DNA from: Chloroflexota bacterium
GTDB lineage: Bacteria > Chloroflexota > Anaerolineae > Aggregatilineales > Aggregatilineaceae
Reading direction: 5' to 3'
Length of the DNA stretch: 64,000 nucleotides
Assembly (NCBI GenBank): GCA_012729765.1
Contig: JAAYCM010000006.1
Span: 1-64,000 of the forward strand
A program made the translations under genes and the position numbers. Shown one piece after another: positions 9,193 to 18,658 of the stretch (positions within the stretch are counted from its first letter, which is position 1; each line of letters opens with the position of its first letter). Under the pieces are notes generated by a model, which had not been told where the DNA came from, did not search any database, and was given only the letters and a program-made list of their open reading frames with translations.

Positions 9193-11217
9193 TCAGCGTG
9201 GGGTCGGCGTGGCAGTTGTGGCAGTGGTGGGACCGGGTGTGGCGGTCGCCGGAAACGCCGTCGGCGTGCGGCTGGGCGTGGCGGTGGGTGGCGGCGGGAA
9301 GTCGGTTGTTTCGCGCAGCTGCGCCGGATCAAAATTCGTGCAGGTCAGGTCGCGGAGGCGCAGCCAGCCGTTGACCGGCGGATCGCCCGCCCCCACCGGG
9401 GCCAGCAGCCATTCCCCGCTGGGATCGCGCGCCAGGGGCGCAAGCGAGATACTGCCCTCGGCGGAGTTTTCGAGCGGCGGCACAATCGTCGGATAGGCTT
9501 CGCCCGGCCCGCCGTGCACGGCGGCGCTGCCGGTGTTAAGCTGGCAGTTGGGATAGATGACGCTTAGCTTCTGCGTTACGCTGGACATCACCTCTCCCTG
9601 GCCGCTGGCATACAGCGTCGCCAGCCATTCCGACAGTTCGGTATCGGGCGCCACGCGCACATCCTGGTAGCCGGAGAGCGCGACCGGCGACGTGACCAGA
9701 ATCGTACCATCCGGGCCTTCGACCCACAGATTATACCCGCTCTCCAGCGGCTCGGCCCCGGTTACGCTCCAACTCACGCGCACGTCCTGATTGACATAGC
9801 GGACCAGATCGGTCCCCCCCAGCACTTCCAGCCGCAGATTGACGGCGGGACGTACTTCGAGGGCCAGCGTCGCAATCGCCGTCTGCCCGGCATTATGCGC
9901 GCGGAGAATCAATGTGAACAGGCCGCTCTGATCGAGTGTTACGGTATAGGGCGTGCTGTCCGGGGCCAGCGCGACTTCCTGGCGGCTAACACCGTTATCG
10001 ATCCACAGATCAAGCGACTCGGCATCCGTCACATCCCAGGCCAGCTCGACCGGCTCGCCGACCAGCACCGCCGGGCTGGATGCGGTAAAGGACAGGACGA
10101 CTGGCTCTGTGGGATCGGTGTCGTCCTCGTCGCTCAGAAACAGCAGGAGCAGTCCCGCGCCCAGCAGCACGACCAGCGCGAGCAGCGGCAGGGCCAGCAC
10201 TGGGGCCCAGGTCGGCAGCGCGCTCTTCTCGACATACGTAGCCGGCACCGACGCCACAAAGCTCGATGCATCGTGCGCCCGCGCCGCGATCACGAACTCA
10301 TATTCGCGTGCGGCCCCAAATATCCGGCGGCGGCGCGGCGCGACCGTGCCGGTCATGGTCTGGCGCTCGCCCGGCCCCAGCGTGATGCGCGCCTGCGGCA
10401 GTTGAAAGCTCAGCCGGCGCAGCGGATCGAGTCCCTGGATATCCAGTTGCAGCGGTGCGTTGCCCTGATTGTGCAGATAGAGATTGAAGCCCTCGCTGGC
10501 CTCGACGCGCGACGTACTGAGCGCCAGCCCAAAGCCGCTGAAGGGCAGCACGCGCAGCGTGGTCGGCGCATCGACGGTCTGGGCCGGGCGCGACTTGGAG
10601 CGCACCCGCACCACGAAAGGATGATCGCCCGGCTGGCTTTCGCTGCGGCGCAGCGGCTTGAAGCTGATGATCGCCTGGCCCTGCTCCTCTGGCTCCAGCC
10701 GTATCTCGGTACGATCCACGCGGACCCACCCTTTGGGCAGGCCATCGACCTCGATATAGTACTGGTCGGTTTCCTCGCTGATATTCTCGATCTTCAGCAC
10801 GGCCTGGACATGCGCCCCCGGCGCGACCGCCATATCCGGCCCTTGCAGCTCGACCTTATAGGTTGGCTGGGCAAAGGTGATGCGCTGGGTGGTGTCGGTC
10901 AGGTCCGCCGGCTCGATGGGCGGATTGTAGATCAGCCGGATGTCACCGATCTGGATTTCCTCACCGCCGCGCAGCACATGCGGCTGGTTCGATTTCAGCA
11001 GGACGCCGTCCACATACGTTCCGTTGACCGACTCCAGGTCCTCAAGTACCACCTGTTGGTTCCTGGCCGTGAGTGTGACGTGATAGCGCGACACGGCGGT
11101 CGTGTCCAGCACAATGTCGTTGCCGCTGGAGCGCCCGATCGCCGTCGTCGGTTTTTCGAGGCGATAGCTCTCAATAGGGCCATCAGGCCAGTACACGTCC
11201 AATCTGCCGTAGAACAT
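9193..11217 (-). CDS. FHA-domain membrane protein with SH3b-like C-terminus
   Basis: An FHA domain occupies about residues 20-90 and is recognised by GRSSGNDIVL, SRYH and NGTYVDG. FHA domains bind phosphothreonine peptides. It is followed by Ig-like beta domains (about 110-330), one membrane segment (about 345-370) and an outer part whose end (GWLRLRDLTC) looks like an SH3b domain. The last 30 residues are Thr/Pro-rich. The ATG at 11217 has AAGGA nine bases upstream; a second in-frame ATG at 11226 has its Shine-Dalgarno too close. The FHA side should be cytoplasmic and the Ig/SH3b side outside, which suggests a phospho-dependent envelope sensor or scaffold. Confidence 0.85.
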   Translation of the reverse strand: MFYGRLDVYWPDGPIESYRLEKPTTAIGRSSGNDIVLDTTAVSRYHVTLTARNQQVVLEDLESVNGTYVDGVLLKSNQPHVLRGGEEIQIGDIRLIYNPPIEPADLTDTTQRITFAQPTYKVELQGPDMAVAPGAHVQAVLKIENISEETDQYYIEVDGLPKGWVRVDRTEIRLEPEEQGQAIISFKPLRRSESQPGDHPFVVRVRSKSRPAQTVDAPTTLRVLPFSGFGLALSTSRVEASEGFNLYLHNQGNAPLQLDIQGLDPLRRLSFQLPQARITLGPGERQTMTGTVAPRRRRIFGAAREYEFVIAARAHDASSFVASVPATYVEKSALPTWAPVLALPLLALVVLLGAGLLLLFLSDEDDTDPTEPVVLSFTASSPAVLVGEPVELAWDVTDAESLDLWIDNGVSRQEVALAPDSTPYTVTLDQSGLFTLILRAHNAGQTAIATLALEVRPAVNLRLEVLGGTDLVRYVNQDVRVSWSVTGAEPLESGYNLWVEGPDGTILVTSPVALSGYQDVRVAPDTELSEWLATLYASGQGEVMSSVTQKLSVIYPNCQLNTGSAAVHGGPGEAYPTIVPPLENSAEGSISLAPLARDPSGEWLLAPVGAGDPPVNGWLRLRDLTCTNFDPAQLRETTDFPPPPTATPSRTPTAFPATATPGPTTATTATPTPR

Positions 11218-11289
11218 GAGCACCATTCCTTCGCGGAGTGTATGTCGGTGCGATCCCAGCGCGCCGCCGCAGCGCCTCACGCCAGTTTT

Positions 11290-11317
11290 ATTGTAACTGT
11301 CCGTTAGGAATCGACAA
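11290..11317 (-). promoter_or_regulatory. sigma-70-like promoter of the FHA gene
   Basis: On the minus strand TTGTCG (11312-11317) and TACAAT (11290-11295) are separated by 16 bases and lie about 75 bases before the FHA start. No experimental support is available. Confidence 0.55.
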
Positions 11318-11352
11318 CATAACTGGTGGGCCGCCTTGCCCCAGACAGCGTC

Positions 11353-11379
11353 AGAGGGCGCTGCCAATGAGCGCCCTCT
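11353..11379. terminator. hairpin between oppB-like gene and FHA gene
   Basis: AGAGGGCGCT and AGCGCCCTCT form a perfect 10-base-pair stem with a seven-base loop. The weak T-run (CTCTTT) lies on the plus-strand side, so as an intrinsic terminator it fits plus-strand transcription better than the minus-strand operon that ends at 11418. Confidence 0.45.
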
Positions 11380-11417
11380 CTTTATCGTTCGTTTGGTCGT
11401 GCGGATATGGTCTGCGA

Positions 11418-12626
11418 TTAATCGAAACGGATGCGCGGATCCAGCCAGGTGTAGAGAATGTCCACCAGGATGTTACCGGAGATCAGGAAGATCGAGTACA
11501 GCAGTGAGACGCCCATGATCATGGTGTAGTCGCGTGCCGAGACACTGTCTACGAACACCTTACCTAATCCGGGTATGGTGAAAATCAGCTCTACGACGAA
11601 CGTGCCGGTCAGCACGCCGGCCAGCAGCGGCCCGATGATGGTTGCAACCGGGATCATCGCGTTCTTCAGGGCGTGCACGTAGATCACGACGCGCTCGCGC
11701 AGACCCTTTGCCCGCGCGGTGCGCACGTAGTCTTCGTGCAGCACTTGCAGCAGGCTGGCGCGCGTCAGGCGTGCGATGCCGGCACTCATCCCCACGCCGA
11801 GCGTGATCACCGGCAGGGCCAGGATTTGTAGATAGTAGAGCGACAGCTCCGGCCCGGCCTGCCACTGGCCGCGCTGGTCGATCACCGGGACCCAGCGCAG
11901 CTCTACCGCGAAAATGATGATCAGGATCGGCGCGAGCACAATGCCCGGCGTCGCCTGCCCCATCACCGCAAAGAACATCGCCACGTAGTCCACTGCCGAG
12001 TTGTGATAGACCGCCGCCAGCACCCCCAGCGGAATGCCCAGCAGGAAGCCCAGGATGACGGCAAAGACGCCGACCTGCATCGAAACCGGCAGGCGGCGGG
12101 CGATCTCGTCACCCACCTGAACGTTCTGATCGCGCAGGGCCACATTCAGCGACGGCCCGAAGTCCAGGTGCATCGCATCCCACAGATAGTTGAAGAACTG
12201 CGAGTTCAGCAGGTCGATGCGCAGCACGCGCTCTTCCACCTGACGGACCTCGCCGCCCGTGCCGCCCCCCTCGGTACGTGTTTCGGTGTGATACCCGATG
12301 ATCTTCCAGTCATCCCCATCCGGGAAGTAACCGTCATTGGGGGTGTTGATCAGCAGCGGCTTGTTCAGCCCGAACTTTTCTTCGAGCTGCCGGATCATAT
12401 AGTCCGGCATCCGGCGCTGGCCGACTGCATTGAATGGGCCGCCCGGCAGCAGGTGCGAGAGGGTAAACGTCACCAGCAGAATCGCCAGCAGCACCGGGAT
12501 AGCGGCCAGGATACGCCGGATCAGGAACTTGATCATGCTTGCGCCACCCATCGCACGCAGCAGATTCGCCGGGAAATAGATGATTGTCTGCAGGGCTGAG
12601 CGTCGTTCGGTCGTTGTCACTTCCAT
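11418..12626 (-). CDS. oligopeptide/dipeptide ABC transporter permease (DppB-like)
   Basis: This permease has six membrane segments and the EAA-type loop (RTARAKGLRERVVIYVHALKNA) that contacts the ATPase. It is 402 residues, longer than the usual 310-340, because of an N-terminal extension of about 30 residues and an extracytoplasmic insertion at about 85-140. It forms the importer channel with the DppC-like protein at 14453-15601. AGGAG lies eight bases before the chosen ATG. It is the last gene of the transporter operon. No substrate-binding protein of the OppA/DppA type is encoded in the operon, so that subunit must come from elsewhere. Confidence 0.93.
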   Translation of the reverse strand: MEVTTTERRSALQTIIYFPANLLRAMGGASMIKFLIRRILAAIPVLLAILLVTFTLSHLLPGGPFNAVGQRRMPDYMIRQLEEKFGLNKPLLINTPNDGYFPDGDDWKIIGYHTETRTEGGGTGGEVRQVEERVLRIDLLNSQFFNYLWDAMHLDFGPSLNVALRDQNVQVGDEIARRLPVSMQVGVFAVILGFLLGIPLGVLAAVYHNSAVDYVAMFFAVMGQATPGIVLAPILIIIFAVELRWVPVIDQRGQWQAGPELSLYYLQILALPVITLGVGMSAGIARLTRASLLQVLHEDYVRTARAKGLRERVVIYVHALKNAMIPVATIIGPLLAGVLTGTFVVELIFTIPGLGKVFVDSVSARDYTMIMGVSLLYSIFLISGNILVDILYTWLDPRIRFD

Positions 12627-12695
12627 AAGTCATGCTCCTTGGCCCGTCTCCCCGGCACAGTTCTCAGAGCAGTGCCGGGCAGACGGAGTCGGATA

Positions 12696-14417
12696 CTATT
12701 CCTCGATTGGCATCAGATCGCGCTGGGCGGCCCAGCCGACGACCGTATCCTGGCTGCCAGTGTTGAACTGCACTTCGAAGCGGGTCTGGCTCTCACCGCG
12801 CACGGCGACATATGAAGCCGCATCGCCCTGGCACTGAATCTGGTAGTAGACAGTATAGGAGTCACGGGTGCGGTCTTTTTCGAGCCGGACATCCGTGATC
12901 TCGACGCCGTCTTCAACCGGGCAGCGCCCGCTAAAGCGGGTGTTCGAGCCGATGATGTAGGTCGGCACGCTGGGGATCAGCAGCACCGGATTCCCGGCAT
13001 CGTCTTCACCGGCAGCTTCCATCATCACGCGCTCGCCCGGCAAGAAGTCCAGCGGCCCTTGCAGGTACTGCTGGTCGGCCCAGCCTTCGCGCGTTTCCCG
13101 CGCCGCGCAGATTTCCTCGCCGTCGGCGTTCGTCTCGGTTTCGACACACTCGTCGCACGTGACGCGATAGTACACGCCATCGGTGCCCGTATATTCCAGG
13201 ATCGACGCGATCTGGCCCGACGCACACTGCCCGACCACATTCGACCCTTCACCTTCGGGGATGGCCACTGCCGGGCTGTTGGTCAGATAGAGCGGCGGGA
13301 TGACCTGCACCACCCGGCGCTGGCCCTCTTCTTCACCGGTGGCCAACGGGTCTTCCGCCAGCGGATCCTCGACGGCTGCTTCCTCGACTGGGGCCTCTTC
13401 GCCTTCGACCGCACCTTCTTCACCCTCGACCGCCTCGACAATGACCTCGCCCTCAGTTTCCTGAGGCAGATCGTCGATAAAGACCGGGATCGGGGGCATG
13501 AAGATCACGGTGTTCATACCCTCGTCGAAGCGCAGTGGGCCGACGAAACGGTCCTGCGTGGCCCAGCCGTCGAGTGTGCCGCAGGTTAGACGGTAGTAGA
13601 CCTGCTCACCGACCAGGCGGGCTTCCTGCGCCTCGATCACGGAGCCATACTGGCAGCTCTCGTCGGTAAGCGTGTTTTCTTCGGTCAGCTCAGCCGGCTC
13701 ACTGGCAAGACGGTAGCCCTGGGCACGGTCCTCACCCTCAGGGCTGATCGCCAGCGCGCGGTCGCCAACATTGATCTCCAGCGGGCCGAACAGATCGGCA
13801 TTGGTGACCCAGCCCCGATTGCCGGTAGGGCACTCGATCTGGTAGAAGACATCCTTCAAGCCGTCGTCGTCGATATCCCTGGCCTGAATCTCCGACACCT
13901 GGGTAATCATGCCAGGGGTGCAGGTCTGGAAGAACATGGGCTGGAAGGTGACCAGATCCAGCATCTCGACATTACGCTCGCCTTCCGCGGCCAGCGTGAG
14001 CGCCAGATCACCATCGGCAAACAGCAGCGGCCCGGCCAGACGTGATTCCGCAGCCCAGCCGGCAGCGCCGTTACACTCGACCAGATAGTAGGTGTGTCCA
14101 TCGTCCGCCAGCCCGGCGAACAGCACCTGCGCCGAGACATTCGGCTCGCACAGTGCCTTAGAATTGGCCTGGCTCTCGGCCAGCGGCTCAGGATGCGTCG
14201 TCAGGTAGAAAAACGCCGAGTTTTCCTGCGCCGTGAAGGCGGTATCTCCGACTTCGAACCGGGATTCTTCCGGCGACGGCAGCGGCGTTTCAGTATAGTA
14301 AGGGGTCAGTTCCAACACACCGGGAACCTGCCCGGAATAACAGGCCAGGCTGGCGGCCAACAGCGCCACCACTACCACCAGCAGGGCTGCCGGCGTGCGC
14401 ACATTTTTGCGTTCCAC
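12696..14417 (-). CDS. lipoprotein with five SH3b-like repeats
   Basis: The 573-residue product has a lipoprotein signal (LLAASLAC, Cys26). Five copies of a motif of the form GWA-x4-L-x-GPL occur at about residues 119-131, 201-213, 283-295, 444-456 and 559-570. This is the usual end of bacterial SH3b domains, which bind cell-wall peptides or mediate surface contacts. An acidic Glu/Ala-rich linker separates repeats three and four. Several Cys pairs may form disulfides. The GTG start has GAGGAG nine bases upstream. It sits between two oligopeptide permease genes, where a substrate-binding lipoprotein might be expected, but it has no OppA-like features. Confidence 0.8.
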   Translation of the reverse strand: MERKNVRTPAALLVVVVALLAASLACYSGQVPGVLELTPYYTETPLPSPEESRFEVGDTAFTAQENSAFFYLTTHPEPLAESQANSKALCEPNVSAQVLFAGLADDGHTYYLVECNGAAGWAAESRLAGPLLFADGDLALTLAAEGERNVEMLDLVTFQPMFFQTCTPGMITQVSEIQARDIDDDGLKDVFYQIECPTGNRGWVTNADLFGPLEINVGDRALAISPEGEDRAQGYRLASEPAELTEENTLTDESCQYGSVIEAQEARLVGEQVYYRLTCGTLDGWATQDRFVGPLRFDEGMNTVIFMPPIPVFIDDLPQETEGEVIVEAVEGEEGAVEGEEAPVEEAAVEDPLAEDPLATGEEEGQRRVVQVIPPLYLTNSPAVAIPEGEGSNVVGQCASGQIASILEYTGTDGVYYRVTCDECVETETNADGEEICAARETREGWADQQYLQGPLDFLPGERVMMEAAGEDDAGNPVLLIPSVPTYIIGSNTRFSGRCPVEDGVEITDVRLEKDRTRDSYTVYYQIQCQGDAASYVAVRGESQTRFEVQFNTGSQDTVVGWAAQRDLMPIEE

Positions 14418-14452
14418 GTTCGCTTATCTCCTCGTCGCTATACGCTGTGTCA

Positions 14453-15601
14453 CTACGTGCCGCGCAGACGCGGGTCCAGTGCGTCACGCAGGCCGTCGCC
14501 CAGGAAGTTGAAGGCCAGTGTGGTCATCACCAGCGCGATACTGGGCACGAGCAGAATGTGACGATTCGAGAAGAACCCGCCGCGTGTGCGCACCTCACTG
14601 ATCATCGCACCCCAACTCGGCGTGCCGGGTTGGACGCCCAGGCCGATGAAGCTCAAGAAAGCTTCGGTAAAGATGTATCCGGGGATAGCGAGAGTCTCGG
14701 AAACAATCAGCGGCCCCATGATGTTGGGCAGCAGGTGCACGAAGATGATCCGCCGGTTGCTCGCCCCGACCGCGCGCGCTGCCTCGACAAATTCCTTTTC
14801 GCGGTACGAGAGTACCTGGCCGCGCGCCAGACGTGCCATGCCGATCCAGCTCAGCGATCCGAGCGCGATAAACAGGAACAGCAGGCCGCCCATATCCTTG
14901 TTCAGGTCGAGCACAAAACCGACAACGCCGCCTCGCTCCTGATCTTGATATTCGCGCGCGATCTCCGTAAAGAAGACCTGCAGCAGGATCACCAGCACCA
15001 GATAGGGGATGCCGTACATAAAGTCTACGATGCGCATCATTAAGTTATCGATGCGACCGCCGTAGAACCCGGCTGTAACGCCATAGATCAGGCCCACGAT
15101 CAGGCTCATCGTCGCGCCCAAAAAGCCCACCGACAGCGACACCTGCGCGCCATACACCGTCTGCGTGAGCCAGTCTTTGCCCTGGCTGTCACCGCCGAGC
15201 AGATAACACCACTGCCGCTGATCAGCGACCGGCTCATCGCGGAAACAGTAAGTATCCTGGACGGAAGCCAGCGCATCGCCGCTCAGCCAGCCGCACCAGT
15301 ACGGGTTGCGGTCCTGGTTGTCGCGCGCGCAAACGCCGGGGTCCGGATATGAGTCCTGCTGGGCCTGGTTGACGGGGTTGATCGTGTGCATCGCATCAAC
15401 GCCGGTACGCGCGTCGAGCAGCCCCAACCGGGTCCACAGCGATGCCGTAATGGCGATAAACACGATCGTGATGATAGTCCCCAACGCCACCAGCGAAGCC
15501 TTGTTGCGCCGGAACAGGCGCCAGGCATCCGCGATCGGCGTCGATCGTGGCCGTTCCGCTTCCTTCAGAGAGATAGGCTCTGCGCCTTCTGCTACTGCCA
15601 T
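14453..15601 (-). CDS. oligopeptide/dipeptide ABC transporter permease (DppC-like)
   Basis: An N-terminal OppC-type segment (AWRLFRRNKASLVALG) is followed by a long extracytoplasmic stretch with several Cys residues (about 80-150), then five membrane segments. The EAA loop is EFVEAARAVGASNRRIIFVHLLPN and a conserved end reads SWGAMISE. Length is 382 residues against about 300 for most DppC proteins; the extra length is in the outer loop. AAGGAG precedes the ATG. It pairs with the DppB-like permease at 11418-12626 and is energised by the two ATPases encoded upstream. Confidence 0.93.
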   Translation of the reverse strand: MAVAEGAEPISLKEAERPRSTPIADAWRLFRRNKASLVALGTIITIVFIAITASLWTRLGLLDARTGVDAMHTINPVNQAQQDSYPDPGVCARDNQDRNPYWCGWLSGDALASVQDTYCFRDEPVADQRQWCYLLGGDSQGKDWLTQTVYGAQVSLSVGFLGATMSLIVGLIYGVTAGFYGGRIDNLMMRIVDFMYGIPYLVLVILLQVFFTEIAREYQDQERGGVVGFVLDLNKDMGGLLFLFIALGSLSWIGMARLARGQVLSYREKEFVEAARAVGASNRRIIFVHLLPNIMGPLIVSETLAIPGYIFTEAFLSFIGLGVQPGTPSWGAMISEVRTRGGFFSNRHILLVPSIALVMTTLAFNFLGDGLRDALDPRLRGT

Positions 15602-15693
15602 ATGATTTCTCCTTCATGTCCTGTTCTGGCGGGCCAGCGGTGGCAGGCGACACCACAACCACACCTGATCTGCGCCTGCCGCTGCCCGCCCGG

Positions 15694-16725
15694 CTAGATT
15701 ACGCGATGGCAGGCCACCCAGTGATCCGGCAGCACCTCGACCAGCTCCGGGTCTTGGTCGTAACACACGTCCACCGCGACAGGGCAGCGGGTGTTGAAGT
15801 TGCAGCCTTTCGGCGGGTTGATTGGGCTGGGCACATCACCCTTCAGGATGATGCGCTGCCGCCGTTCCTCAACCACCGGATCGGGCACGGGCACCGCCGA
15901 GAGAAGCGCCTGGGTGTAGGGATGCAGCGGGTTGGTGTAGAGTTCCTCGCTCTCCGCGATCTCGACGATCTTGCCCAGGTACATCACGGCGACACGGTCA
16001 CACAGGTGGCGTACCATGCTCAGGTCATGCGCGATGAACAGGTAGGTCAGACCCAATTCATTCTGGAGCCGCTGGAGCAGGTTCACTACCTGCGCCTGGA
16101 TCGAAACGTCCAGCGCCGAGATCGGCTCGTCAGCGACGATGAACGACGGGTTGAGTGCCAGCGAGCGTGCTAGACCGATCCGCTGCCGCTGGCCGCCGGA
16201 GAACTCGTGCGGGTAGCGGTTGACGAAGTAGGGATTCAACCCTACCAGTTCCAGCAGCTCGGCGACGCGCTCGTCGCGTTCCTTGCGATTGCCGATGTTG
16301 TGCACGACCAACGGCTCGGCCACAATCCGGCCCACCGACATACGCGGGTTGAGTGAAGCATAGGGGTCTTGGAAGACCATCTGCATCTTGCGACGCATCT
16401 TGCGCAGTTCCTCGCCCTTCAGCGTCGAGATTTCCTGGCCTTCAAACTTCACGCTGCCCGAGGTCGGACGGTAGAGCTGGAGAATCGTGCGCCCGGTCGT
16501 AGACTTACCGCAGCCGCTTTCCCCCACCAGACCCAGCGTCTCGCCCTGGAAAATCTGGAAGCTGACGCCATCCACCGCTTTGACGGCGGCGACTTCACGC
16601 TGGATGAGAATGCCCGACCGGATCGGGAAATGCTTCTTGAGATCCGTCACTTCGACCAGAACGCGCCGTTCTTTACCGTCTGCGCGCTGGGGTAAGGTCT
16701 GGGCACTAGGCATGGCTTGGCTCAT
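15694..16725 (-). CDS. oligopeptide ABC transporter ATP-binding protein (OppF-like)
   Basis: The 343-residue ATPase has Walker A ([12 protein letters not shown]), the signature ([16 protein letters not shown]) and Walker B ([14 protein letters not shown]). Its OppF-type C-terminal zone ([14 protein letters not shown]) resembles the Cys-rich motif of this subfamily, some members of which bind an iron-sulfur cluster. The ATG at 16725 is preferred because AAGGAG lies eight bases upstream; an in-frame ATG at 16749 has no such site. The start overlaps the end of the OppD-like gene, so the two are coupled. Confidence 0.93.
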   Translation of the reverse strand: MSQAMPSAQTLPQRADGKERRVLVEVTDLKKHFPIRSGILIQREVAAVKAVDGVSFQIFQGETLGLVGESGCGKSTTGRTILQLYRPTSGSVKFEGQEISTLKGEELRKMRRKMQMVFQDPYASLNPRMSVGRIVAEPLVVHNIGNRKERDERVAELLELVGLNPYFVNRYPHEFSGGQRQRIGLARSLALNPSFIVADEPISALDVSIQAQVVNLLQRLQNELGLTYLFIAHDLSMVRHLCDRVAVMYLGKIVEIAESEELYTNPLHPYTQALLSAVPVPDPVVEERRQRIILKGDVPSPINPPKGCNFNTRCPVAVDVCYDQDPELVEVLPDHWVACHRVI

Positions 16726-17713
16726 CGATCGGCTCCTTACTCCGAACATCGACCCAGCACGCTACGATGTGTTCCCGCGACCCTTCGGCCACCGGGATCA
16801 GCGGCGGGTTTTCTTCACACTTATCAATCCGATACACGCAGCGCGGCGCAAAGGGGCAGCCCTTCGGCAGGTACCGCATATCCGGCGGCGCGCCTTCAAT
16901 CGAGTACAGTTTTTCGTGCCTCTGGTCCAGGCGCGGCAGCGAGCCGAGCAGACCGAGCGTATAGGGGTGGCGCGGATCGCCATAGACCTGCTTCACCGGG
17001 CCGCGCTCGACGATATAACCGGCGTACATCACCTGGACCGTATCGGCCAGCCCGGCCACGACGCCCAGGTCGTGCGAGATCCAGATCATGGCCATGCCGA
17101 TCTTGTCGCGCAGGCGGCGCACCAGATCGAGAATCTGGGCCTGAATCGTCACGTCCAGCGCGGTCGTCGGCTCGTCGGCGATCAGAAGCTGCGGGTTGCA
17201 CGACAGGGCCATCGCGATCATCGCGCGCTGGCGCATCCCGCCGGAGAACTGGTGCGGATAGTCGTCCAGGCGCGAGCGCGCCGAGGGGATACCGACCATC
17301 GCCAGCAGCTCGGCGGCACGGGTGCGCGCCTGCTCGTTATCCATGCCCAGGTGCAGTTTGAGCGCTTCGGTAATCTGGCGGCCTACGGTCAGCACGGGGT
17401 TAAGGGACGTCATCGGGTCCTGGAAGACCATCGCGATTTCCGCCCCACGAACCAGGCGCTGCTGATTCTTAGAGAGCTTCAGCAGGTCACGACCGCGAAA
17501 GATCACTTCGCCGTCGGCGATCTCGCCGGGTGGCTGAGGAATGAGGCCCATAATCGAGAGCGCGTGCACGCTCTTGCCGCAGCCGCTCTCGCCCACGACG
17601 CCCAGGGTTTCGCCCTCGTTGAGTACATAGGACACACCATTGACGGCGTAGACGATCCCTTCCTCAGTATGGAAACGGGTTTTGAGGTTCTTGACCTCCA
17701 TTAAGACGGTCAA
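16706..17713 (-). CDS. oligopeptide ABC transporter ATP-binding protein (OppD-like)
   Basis: This 335-residue ATPase is the first gene of the importer operon. It shows Walker A ([13 protein letters not shown]), the signature ([15 protein letters not shown]), Walker B ([14 protein letters not shown]) and the OppD C-terminal Cys motif ([11 protein letters not shown]). The start is taken as the TTG at 17713 with AAGGAG ten bases upstream. An ATG at 17701 (MEVKNL) is an alternative that would match the family N-terminus almost as well. Confidence 0.92.
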   Translation of the reverse strand: MTVLMEVKNLKTRFHTEEGIVYAVNGVSYVLNEGETLGVVGESGCGKSVHALSIMGLIPQPPGEIADGEVIFRGRDLLKLSKNQQRLVRGAEIAMVFQDPMTSLNPVLTVGRQITEALKLHLGMDNEQARTRAAELLAMVGIPSARSRLDDYPHQFSGGMRQRAMIAMALSCNPQLLIADEPTTALDVTIQAQILDLVRRLRDKIGMAMIWISHDLGVVAGLADTVQVMYAGYIVERGPVKQVYGDPRHPYTLGLLGSLPRLDQRHEKLYSIEGAPPDMRYLPKGCPFAPRCVYRIDKCEENPPLIPVAEGSREHIVACWVDVRSKEPIDEPSHA

Positions 17714-18121
17714 AAGTCACTCTCTCCTTCATCGTACTCCCAGGGAGGGCCTGAGAGCGAGTATCATACAAGATGATCGAAAAGCGGGCGGCACGGCGTT
17801 TTTCCCTCCCTGGACGTTTGAGGGAAACATCCTGTCGGCCCCCGGTCATGCATTTCCTGGCTGATTTGTCAGGGCGATCCATCGGGATAAAGCATACGTA
17901 AGAAACGTCTTTTTTACAGTGATCTTTCTCCTTCCTTGCGGCATCCGATTTGCACCCCGCGCATGAAGCGGCGGCCTTGTGCCCACCTGTATCGTGTGGA
18001 AAGCTTCATAGTGGAAAACCTCATTCGTATGTATCTATCGCGCAGCAGGCGCTTTGGTTCAAAATTGGCCTGAAATTTGTGAAGATTGGTTCAGACTCGT
18101 GTCATGAATTCGCCCGGCCCC
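17714..18121. other. intergenic region upstream of the opp-type operon
   Basis: There is no credible gene here. On the minus strand a -10-like TATGAT (17763-17768) sits about 50 bases before the OppD-like start and has no good -35. An inverted repeat, CCAGGGAGGG at 17740-17749 and CCCTCCCTGG at 17804-17813, brackets this -10 and could be an operator or a leader hairpin. The rest (17820-18121) is AT-richer spacer before the serS promoter; I see nothing else in it. Confidence 0.4.
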
Positions 18122-18151
18122 TTGACAGTCCCCCTGCCCGTTTGCTACACT
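18122..18151 (+). promoter_or_regulatory. promoter of the serS T-box transcript
   Basis: TTGACA (18122-18127) and TACACT (18146-18151) are separated by 18 bases, which places the transcript start near 18158, directly before the T-box. Confidence 0.75.
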
Positions 18152-18157
18152 GCTGCA

Positions 18158-18424
18158 CAACAAACAACTCCGACGGAGCCGTCGGCTGTGTATCACCCCC
18201 AGAGAGCTGCCGGGCGCTGTGAGGCAGCGGTGAGCGCGGTTGACTTCCACTCCCGATCAAGTTGCCTGTCGATCGGTCGCATGGCCCTAAGGCAGGCCGG
18301 GCACGCCCGTTAGCGCGTTCGAGTCGACAGACTCGGTGAGGTTTGCGCCGTGAGGTGCAGACAAATCCAGGTGGCACCACGAGTCCCCTCGTCCTGGTTT
18401 TCGGATCAGGCACGGGGATTTTTT
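18158..18424 (+). promoter_or_regulatory. T-box leader, serine specifier, upstream of serS
   Basis: This is a canonical T-box riboswitch, which reads uncharged tRNA and prevents termination. The stem I region carries the AGAGAG and GTGAG signatures and the specifier UCC (18246-18248, in GACTTCCACTCCC), a serine codon. The conserved CCCGTTA element lies near 18306-18312. The T-box core (AGGTGGCACCACG) is at 18369-18381. The bulge base C after UGG would pair with G73, the discriminator of bacterial tRNA-Ser. The competing terminator follows (hairpin about 18382-18418, T-run 18419-18424). Specifier and discriminator base agree with control of serS. Confidence 0.93.
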
Positions 18425-18443
18425 GTTTTCAGGAGCAGACACC

Positions 18444-18620
18444 ATGTCCCTTGATTTTCTGACCCCGGAAGTATGGAATGCGATTCTGCTGGGCGTGGTT
18501 TTTATCGGGCTGGCGCTGGCGATTCTGCGCCTGTACAGCGATCTCGCGCGCCCCATTGGCAGTCGCAGCCAGCAGCCGCCCGCCGGGGATTCACGCGACC
18601 GGCGATTTCGTAACGACTGA
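18444..18620 (+). CDS. small single-span membrane protein, 58 aa
   Basis: A short reading frame begins at the ATG at 18444 with CAGGAG eight bases upstream, only 20 bases after the T-run of the serS T-box. One hydrophobic segment spans about residues 11-28 (NAILLGVVFIGLALAILR), followed by a basic, Pro/Arg-rich tail. It should be a single-pass inner-membrane protein. It is 38 bases upstream of serS and must share its transcript and T-box control. I do not recognise a family. The good ribosome site and clear membrane segment favour a real gene. Confidence 0.7.
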   Translation: MSLDFLTPEVWNAILLGVVFIGLALAILRLYSDLARPIGSRSQQPPAGDSRDRRFRND

Positions 18621-18658
18621 GCACCACCGAGAACAGCAGCCGATAAGGAGAAGGCATC

